From CAIWHR01 sp963741355 (GTDB taxonomy: Bacteria > Pseudomonadota > Gammaproteobacteria > Burkholderiales > Casimicrobiaceae): a DNA stretch of 64,000 bases. Below the pieces are notes generated by a model. The model ran no database searches. It saw only the letters and a list, made by a program, of their open reading frames with translations, and was not told the origin of the DNA. The DNA lies in assembly GCA_963741355.1 (NCBI GenBank), contig CAVUIG010000012.1:23349-87348 (forward strand), in the 5' to 3' direction. Below, one piece after another: positions 58,675 through 64,000 of this stretch. The position numbers and the translations under genes were made by a program. Every line of letters begins with the position of its first letter. Position 1 is the stretch's first letter.

Positions 58675-59718
58675 GTGTTCTTCGTCCGCCCGATCGCGCC
58701 CGATGACCTGCCGGCGGTGTTCGCGCTCTCCGAGCGCACCGGCCACGGGCTGACGACGCTGCCGGCGAACCGGGATCGGCTCGCGTCGCGCATCGCGCGC
58801 TCGGTCGCGTCGTTCGCGGGGACCGCCTCGCGCGGTGAGGCCTGCTACGTGTTCGTGCTGATCGACGCGGCTACCGCGCGGGTCGTCGGCATCGCCGCCA
58901 TCGAAGCCGCCGTCGGCCTGACCGAGCCCTGGTACAACTATCACGTCGGCACGCTGGTGCACGCGTCGCGCGCGCTCGACGTCTACACCGTCGCGCCGAC
59001 GCTCTTCCTGTCGAACGATCACACGGGACATACCGAGCTTTGCTCGCTGTTCCTCGACCAGGCGTACCGGCGCGGGCGCAACGGCCCGCTGCTCGCCAAG
59101 AGCCGCTTCCTCTTCATCGCCGAGTTCGCCGAGCGCTTCGCACCGAAGGTGATTGCCGAGCTGCGCGGCAAGGTCGACGCCGACGGCAAGAGCCCGTTCT
59201 GGGAGGGATTGGGCCGGCATTTCTTCGCGATGGAATACACGACGGCCGACTATCTCACCGGCATCGGCCAGAAATCGTTCGTCGCCGAGCTGATGCCGCG
59301 CCATCCCGTGTATGTCAACCTGCTGCCCGAATCGGCGCGCGCGGCGATCGGCGAGGTCCACGACGACACCCGCGCGGCGCGCACGATGCTGGAGCAGGAA
59401 GGCTTTCGTTACGAGGGTTACATCGACATCTTCGACGCGGGCCCGACGGTCGAATGCTTCCGCGACAACGTCCACGCGGTGCGGCAGAGCCAGGTCCTGG
59501 AAATCGCGCAGGGTGAGCGGGACCCCGTTCCCGACACGCTGGCGGAAGAGATCCCTTGGCTCGTCTCGAACCGGCGCTTCGAGGATTTTCGCGCGATCAT
59601 CGCGCCGGCGCCGCCGCGCGTCGACCGCTTTCCGCTGCTGCCCTACGCCGCGAAAGTGCTCGCGCTCGCCGACGGCGACACCGTGCGTGCAGTGCCGCTC
59701 GCGCCCCGGGACCGGTAG
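58675..59718 (+). CDS. astA: Arginine N-succinyltransferase
   Basis: A 347-residue enzyme: first step of the AST arginine catabolic pathway, transferring succinyl from succinyl-CoA to the arginine alpha-amino group. It opens FFVRPIAPDDLPAVFALSER and continues with VNLLPESARAAIGEVHDDTR, AARTMLEQEGFRYEGYIDIF and FYNYHVG-like WYNYHVGTLVHASRALDVY, all typical of AstA. The start is a GTG at 58675. A TA-rich spot upstream (TAAAACCTTAAATTTCTAGG) may be a promoter. It is followed with no gap by astB. Confidence 0.94.
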   Translation: MFFVRPIAPDDLPAVFALSERTGHGLTTLPANRDRLASRIARSVASFAGTASRGEACYVFVLIDAATARVVGIAAIEAAVGLTEPWYNYHVGTLVHASRALDVYTVAPTLFLSNDHTGHTELCSLFLDQAYRRGRNGPLLAKSRFLFIAEFAERFAPKVIAELRGKVDADGKSPFWEGLGRHFFAMEYTTADYLTGIGQKSFVAELMPRHPVYVNLLPESARAAIGEVHDDTRAARTMLEQEGFRYEGYIDIFDAGPTVECFRDNVHAVRQSQVLEIAQGERDPVPDTLAEEIPWLVSNRRFEDFRAIIAPAPPRVDRFPLLPYAAKVLALADGDTVRAVPLAPRDR

Positions 59719-61052
59719 ATGGAGATCAATTTCGACGGCATCCCGGGCCCGTCGCACAATTATTCGGGGCTCGCGGAAGGCAATCTCGCCTCGGAGAAGC
59801 ACGCGCATCGCATCGCCAATCCGCAGGCGGCGGCGCTGCAGGGACTCGCAAAGATGCGCGCGCTCGCGGCACGCGGCTATCCGCAGGCGGTGCTGCCGCC
59901 GCACGAGCGGCCCGCGGTCGACGCGCTCCGCGCGCTGGGCTTCGCCGGGACCGACGCCGCGATAATCGCCACGGCCGCGCGCGACGCCCCGCGCCTGCTC
60001 GCCGCATGTTCGTCCGCGGCGGCGATGTGGGTCGCCAACGCCGCAACGGTGAGCCCTTCCGCCGACACCGCCGACGGCCGGGTCCATTTCACGCCGGCGA
60101 ACATGGCGAGCCACTTCCACCGCGCGCTCGAGGCGCCGGTCACCACACGCGTGCTGCGTGCGATCTTCGCCGATCCGGCGCGCTTCGTCGTCCACGATCC
60201 ACTGCCGGCAGCGCCGCAGCTCGGCGACGAAGGCGCCGCGAATCACACGCGGTTCGAAACGGCGGACAAGCGTGGCGTCGAGTTCTTCGTCTATGGCCGC
60301 TCCGGATTCGACGACACCGGCACCGCGCCGCGGCGATTCCCGGCGCGACAGACGCTTGACGCTTCGACGGCGATCGCGCGCCGGCATGGCCTCGATCCCG
60401 CACGCATCGTCGTTCGCTCAGCAGAATCCGGAAGCGATCGACGCCGGCGTCTTCCACAACGACGTGATCGCCGTGGGTCACGAAAAGGTCCTCTTTTGCC
60501 ACGAGCGTGCGTACCTCGACCAGCCACGGGTGCTCGCAGACCTCGCGGCCAGAGTCGGCAACGGCTTCGTTCCGCTGATCGTGACGGACGAGGACGTGAG
60601 CCTCGACGACGCGGTGTCGACGTACCTCTTCAACAGTCAGCTGCTGACGCGGCCGGACGGCCGGCTGCTGCTCGTCGCGCCGGCGGAGTGCCGTGAGCAT
60701 CGCGGCGTCGACGCGTATCTCGGACGACTCATCGCGAGCGGCGGGCCGATCGCCGAAGTGCTCATGTTCGACCTGAAGCAGAGCATGGAGAACGGCGGCG
60801 GGCCCGGCGTGCCTGCGCTTGCGCGTCGCGCTGACCGATGCCGAACGGGCGTCGATCGGCGCCCGCGTGCTGCTCGACGACGCGCTCGCGGGGGAGCTCG
60901 ACGGCTGGATCCGCCGCAACTATCGCGACCGGCTCGCCCCCGCCGATCTCGCGGACCCGGCGCTGCTCGACGAATCGCGGCGCGCGCTGGACGAGCTCAC
61001 GAACATGCTGCGCCTGCCGCCGGTATATCCGTTCCAGCTCGCGGGCGCCTGA
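59719..61052 (+). CDS. astB: N-succinylarginine dihydrolase (two frameshifts)
   Basis: About 444 residues. MEINFDGIPGPSHNYSGLAEG opens AstB, followed by ANMASHFHRALEAPVT. The frame shifts near 60415 (then QQNPEAIDAGVFHNDVIAVG, matching the active-site His region) and again near 60806. Removing one base there gives GGPACLRLRVALTDAE, which restores the catalytic Cys. The end is RLPPVYPFQLAGA. It hydrolyses N2-succinylarginine to succinylornithine, ammonia and CO2. The residues recovered by each correction argue that the gene is functional. Confidence 0.93.
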
Positions 61053-61069
61053 ACGCACGCCCGGCAACG

Positions 61070-61402
61070 TCAGGCAGCGTAGCGTTCCCTGATCGAGCGC
61101 GAATTCAGCAGCAATCCCGCCGCGAGCGTGAACAGGGCAACCGCTCCCAGGATAACGGCCGCGAGCGCCCATGGCCGGCCGGCCTGCTGGCGAAATCCGA
61201 TCAGGCGAATCGCCGCGTCAATCCATATTGCCGATGCGCCATAGGCCATCAACTGCAACAGGATGAGGACCCATCGTTTCCTGCGGAAGAAAATCAACGG
61301 TGCGGCCAGGCACGCTGCCGCAAGCAACATGTTGCCGTCTCGATAAAAATGCGCGCCAAGAAGTAGTGCAGCGATTGCAAAAAGGACTATGCGGAGGATC
61401 AT
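61070..61402 (-). CDS. Small membrane protein of unknown function
   Basis: A 110-residue protein starting at the ATG 61402 (MILRIVLFAIAALLLGAHFY) with an AGGA-like site upstream. Four hydrophobic helices are visible: the N-terminal one, LLAAACLAAPLIFF, WVLILLQLMAYGASAIWIDA and WALAAVILGAVALFTLAAGL, separated by short loops with one basic patch (RRKR). It looks like a small inner-membrane protein; no family was recognised. It is convergent with astB. Confidence 0.72.
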   Translation of the reverse strand: MILRIVLFAIAALLLGAHFYRDGNMLLAAACLAAPLIFFRRKRWVLILLQLMAYGASAIWIDAAIRLIGFRQQAGRPWALAAVILGAVALFTLAAGLLLNSRSIRERYAA

Positions 61403-61564
61403 TGGCGGATCTTCATTGAGTCGATGTACGCGTGCCCGCAGCAAGCAAGAGCAGGACGGCAGCCATGACAATCTATCACGCGGACTTTGCGGCCGGACGA
61501 CGTCACGCCGCGGACGCGTGTGCCCTCGGATGAGCCGCAGGCTATCCGCGCAATGAGGACGAAA

Positions 61565-62522
61565 ATGAGATCGTCGCGAGTACCGCCTTCCCAGGGCGCG
61601 GTCGACGTGAAGTCCGCCGAGCCCACGCTCGCGGCGGTCGTTCGCCAGCAGACGGGCGCCGCATGGTCGCTGGCGCGGCGGCTGTGCACCGAAGGACGCG
61701 TCACCGTGGACGGCCAGCGCTGCCTCGACCCCGCTACGCGCGTCGCGGCGGACATGGCGGTCGAAGTCGATCAGAAGGCGCCCAAGCTCCGCACCGGTGC
61801 GCTGGCCCGGAGCGCGATCGTGTTCTTGCGATCGCGACGTCGTCGTCGTCGACAAGCCCGCCGGAATGCTCAGCGTCGCCGACGAGCCGGGGAACAGGGA
61901 AACGCTCGTCGACTCCCTTCGAACCTTGCTGCGGCGGACGGGCGGGCGCGGCGTCGACGCTCCGCTCGGCGTGGTTCACCGCCTCGACAGGGACACGAGC
62001 GGGTTGATGGTGTTCGCGCGGACCGCTCAGGCGAAGCGTGCGCTGGCAGCGCAGTTCCGCGACCACACCATCGATCGCATCTATCACGCCATCGCGCACG
62101 GCGCCGTCGCCGCGACGCGTGTCGAGACGAACCTCATCTCAGATCGTGGCGACGGCATGCGCGGCTCGCACGGACATTTCCGGCGCTCGAAGGAAGACGC
62201 TCCGGTCGATTCGAAACGGTCGGTGACGCACATCAGACCGATCGCCGCGCTTGCCGGTGCCACGCTCGTCGAATGCCGCCTCGAAACCGGGCGCCAGCAT
62301 CAGATTCGAATCCACCTGTCCGAGCTCGGCCATCCGCTGGTCGGCGAACGCGTGTACATCCGCGACTACGCCGGCCCGAAAATCGACGCGACGCGCCCGA
62401 TGCTGCATGCCCGGACGCTCGGGTTCGTGCATCCACGAACGGGAGAGCGACTCCTGTTCGAGCGCGAGCCGCCCGATGACTTCCGGGCGATGCTGGAATC
62501 GCTGCGGCCGAATCGCCGCTAA
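61565..62522 (+). CDS. RluA-family 23S/tRNA pseudouridine synthase (one frameshift)
   Basis: About 318 residues. An S4-like RNA-binding part (AWSLARRLCTEGRVTVDGQR) is followed, after a shift near 61828, by the RluA catalytic domain: VVVVDKPAGMLSV, GVVHRLDRDTSGLMVFAR with the catalytic Asp, and CRLETGRQHQIRIHLSELGH. The ATG 61565 has GAGGA at the right distance. Isomerises uridines in rRNA or tRNA; the target (RluC/RluD type) is not fixed by what I can read. The gene is divergent from the small membrane protein. Confidence 0.86.
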
Positions 62523-62815
62523 TAGTTGTTTTGCCAGTTCTCGGAGGGACAGGCCGTGTTCGGCCGCAACCGGTCGTTGCTCATTGCACCCCAAAGCGGG
62601 CGCGCGCCAGCGAAGGCCGATCGTGGGGAGCCGGCCGGCGCCGTCATACGACGATCGGGCCACGATCCAGACCATCTTCAAGGAATTCTCGACGCGAAAG
62701 CCCGTTTGACCGGGCCGCTGAAAGGCGAGATACTTGGCGAGCCGCCGTTGCACTCCAGTCACTCGGTCCGCCACCTGGGCATCGACCGCCCATCGCACAC
62801 CGAGGGATTTGACCT

Positions 62816-63634
62816 GTGCTTATCTCAGTTCTCAAAGATTTCGCCAAAGCGGCAACTCATTGGTCAATTGGTAAGGCGGAGCGTTCTCCTTGCCCCGTCT
62901 GCGGTGGCCAGGCGAGAATCCTCGGCGACGTGGATTTCAACAAGTCTTGCGAAGACCGCAACTCAATGCGGTTGCCGAAAACCGATACGCTCGTCCGCTA
63001 CTTCTTGTGTGCCGGATGCGGATTCTGTTTTGCGCCGGAGTTCCTGCAGTGGTCCGATGACCGCTTCAAGAAGGTCATATACAACGGGGACTACGTTCTG
63101 GTCGATCCGGACTATCTCGGCGTAAGGCCGCAGTGGAACGCAGATTTCATCGAGCAGCACTTCGGGTCGGTGCGCGCTCGAGTTACACACCTCGACTACG
63201 GCGGCGGGAACGGATTGCTGAGCCGGTTGCTATGCGCGCGCGGCTGGCGGTCGATCTCATTCGATGATTTCGTCGAAGGCAGGCCCCAGCTGAAACAACT
63301 GTCGACCTATGACCTCGTCACGACATTCGAGGTGTTCGAGCACGTCGCCGACCCCCAGCGGTTGATGGGGGCGCTGTCGAAGGTTACACACCCGGAGTCG
63401 CTGATCGTCTTCACGACGGTGTTGTCGGATGGTTTTATCGCGCCGGGGACGGGTCTCAACTGGTGGTATCTGGCGCCGCGAAACGGTCATGTCAGTTTGT
63501 ATTCGAAGAAAAGCCTTGCCCTGCTCCTGCGACAGCATGGCTATGAGTACTACCCGCTGGACGACGTGACGCATGTCGCATGCCGCAGGATGCCGCCGTG
63601 GAGCAGGGAGTTGTCGATCTTCCGCGACATCTGA
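62816..63634 (+). CDS. Methyltransferase-like protein with zinc ribbon
   Basis: A 272-residue protein with a four-cysteine zinc ribbon (PCPVCGGQ...LCAGCGFCF, about 26-90) and then a SAM-dependent methyltransferase fold: THLDYGGGNGLLSRLLCARGW (motif I), FDDFVEGR, LVTTFEVFEHVADPQRLMGALSKV (motif IV) and HVSLYSKKSLALLLRQHGYEYY. The same architecture occurs in polysaccharide and small-molecule methyltransferases. The start is a GTG with GAGGG upstream. Composition is more AT-rich than neighbours, like the 17-24 kb island, suggesting acquisition. The 293-bp gap before it holds no credible gene. Confidence 0.75.
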   Translation: MLISVLKDFAKAATHWSIGKAERSPCPVCGGQARILGDVDFNKSCEDRNSMRLPKTDTLVRYFLCAGCGFCFAPEFLQWSDDRFKKVIYNGDYVLVDPDYLGVRPQWNADFIEQHFGSVRARVTHLDYGGGNGLLSRLLCARGWRSISFDDFVEGRPQLKQLSTYDLVTTFEVFEHVADPQRLMGALSKVTHPESLIVFTTVLSDGFIAPGTGLNWWYLAPRNGHVSLYSKKSLALLLRQHGYEYYPLDDVTHVACRRMPPWSRELSIFRDI

Positions 63635-63822
63635 ACCTTCGCGCCGGCCCTTTGTCGCGGCCAGTTCCAATCCAACGAATGACTGACCGGATTGGATCCA
63701 AGCAGCCACTCTCGGAAATCGGTTCACTGCATTGTGGCAACCATGCGGCGCTCGAGCCAATGTCGGACCCAGGACGCGTCGAAAATCCTCGGGAACCGTG
63801 CTCGCCGACCTTGTCGTTTGCG

Positions 63823-64000
63823 TCAGTCGATCTTCATGCCGCCACAGGCTGCGGCGACGCGCGCGTATTCCTCGGGCGAATCGACGGTGCGCTGCCGCTC
63901 CTTGATCCGCCGCATGCTGTCGTGGATCAGGGGCTCGATATGCACCGCCAGCCGGTCGCGGATCGCGGCATCGGCCTGCGCGCGATCGGACGCGTAGAAG
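63823..64000 (-). CDS. Unidentified gene, C-terminal 59 codons (partial)
   Basis: The visible end reads FYASDRAQADAAIRDRLAVH followed by EPLIHDSMRRIKERQRTVDS, then YARVAAACGGMKID and TGA. It is a helical, charged stretch with one Cys. The rest lies beyond the window edge, so I cannot name it. Codon usage is normal for this genome. Confidence 0.6.
   Translation of the reverse strand, partial: FYASDRAQADAAIRDRLAVHIEPLIHDSMRRIKERQRTVDSPEEYARVAAACGGMKID

Noticed and set aside
62523..62815. A gene in the 293-bp gap after the pseudouridine synthase
   Set aside because: Open frames there show no ribosome-binding site, signal or family pattern and merely run into the next gene in the wrong frame.

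Overview
The window comes from a high-GC betaproteobacterium, most likely from or near the Burkholderiales. The evidence is family content and gene order: a TctC/Bug periplasmic binding protein, a purM-purN-DUF3108-rsmB-like run, DUF2889 beside sucCD-terC-pilin, and rpmB-rpmG. No rRNA, tRNA, CRISPR array, transposase or phage gene was found. Many well-known genes (mnmA, dut, glpK, astB, astC, an RluA-type gene, the ugp genes, an RND pump) carry one or more single-base indels, often in homopolymers, with family sequence continuing in another frame. I therefore read most broken genes as intact genes with residual sequencing or assembly indels.

Layout. 1-17.5 kb is core: the ssb tail, an octaheme cytochrome-HEAT-TPR protein, mnmA and a NUDIX gene, three small secreted Ala/Lys/Thr-rich proteins, hda, purM-purN, a DUF3108 protein, an RsmB-type methyltransferase, a PLD-type nuclease, an MscS channel, an acyl desaturase, rpmG-rpmB, radC, coaBC and dut. 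17.6-24.2 kb is a more AT-rich glycan island on the plus strand: sulfotransferase, FemAB/GNAT-like acyltransferase, methyltransferase, FdtA/WxcM-type cupin, DegT aminotransferase, a putative glycosyltransferase and another methyltransferase. 24.2-36.3 kb on the minus strand holds two type IV pilin genes followed by four tandem paralogues of one large protein with TPR, GT9-like glycosyltransferase and FkbM methyltransferase parts. Three paralogues share a nearly identical block of about 850 bp, and one is a visible mosaic of two others. This pilin-linked array is the most unusual part of the window.

36.6-41.9 kb (minus) holds FHA protein, PP2C phosphatase, TerC, sucD, sucC and a DUF2889 protein. 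42-50.4 kb holds glpK, a MarR regulator, an MFS transporter and a complete ugpB-A-E-C-Q operon, so glycerol and glycerol-3-phosphate uptake are grouped. 50.5-56 kb holds an RND pump with its adaptor and a Bug-type binding protein. 56-61 kb holds an intergenic repeat, a DUF423 protein, a RidA-family protein and astC-astA-astB for arginine succinyltransferase catabolism. The end carries a small membrane protein, an RluA-type pseudouridine synthase, a zinc-ribbon methyltransferase and the C-terminus of an unidentified gene.

Inference: the 17.6-36.3 kb segment looks like a surface-decoration locus. It could make an unusual, possibly amino-, methyl- and sulfo-modified sugar and transfer and methylate sugars on pilin or another surface acceptor. 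The pilin link rests on position only.
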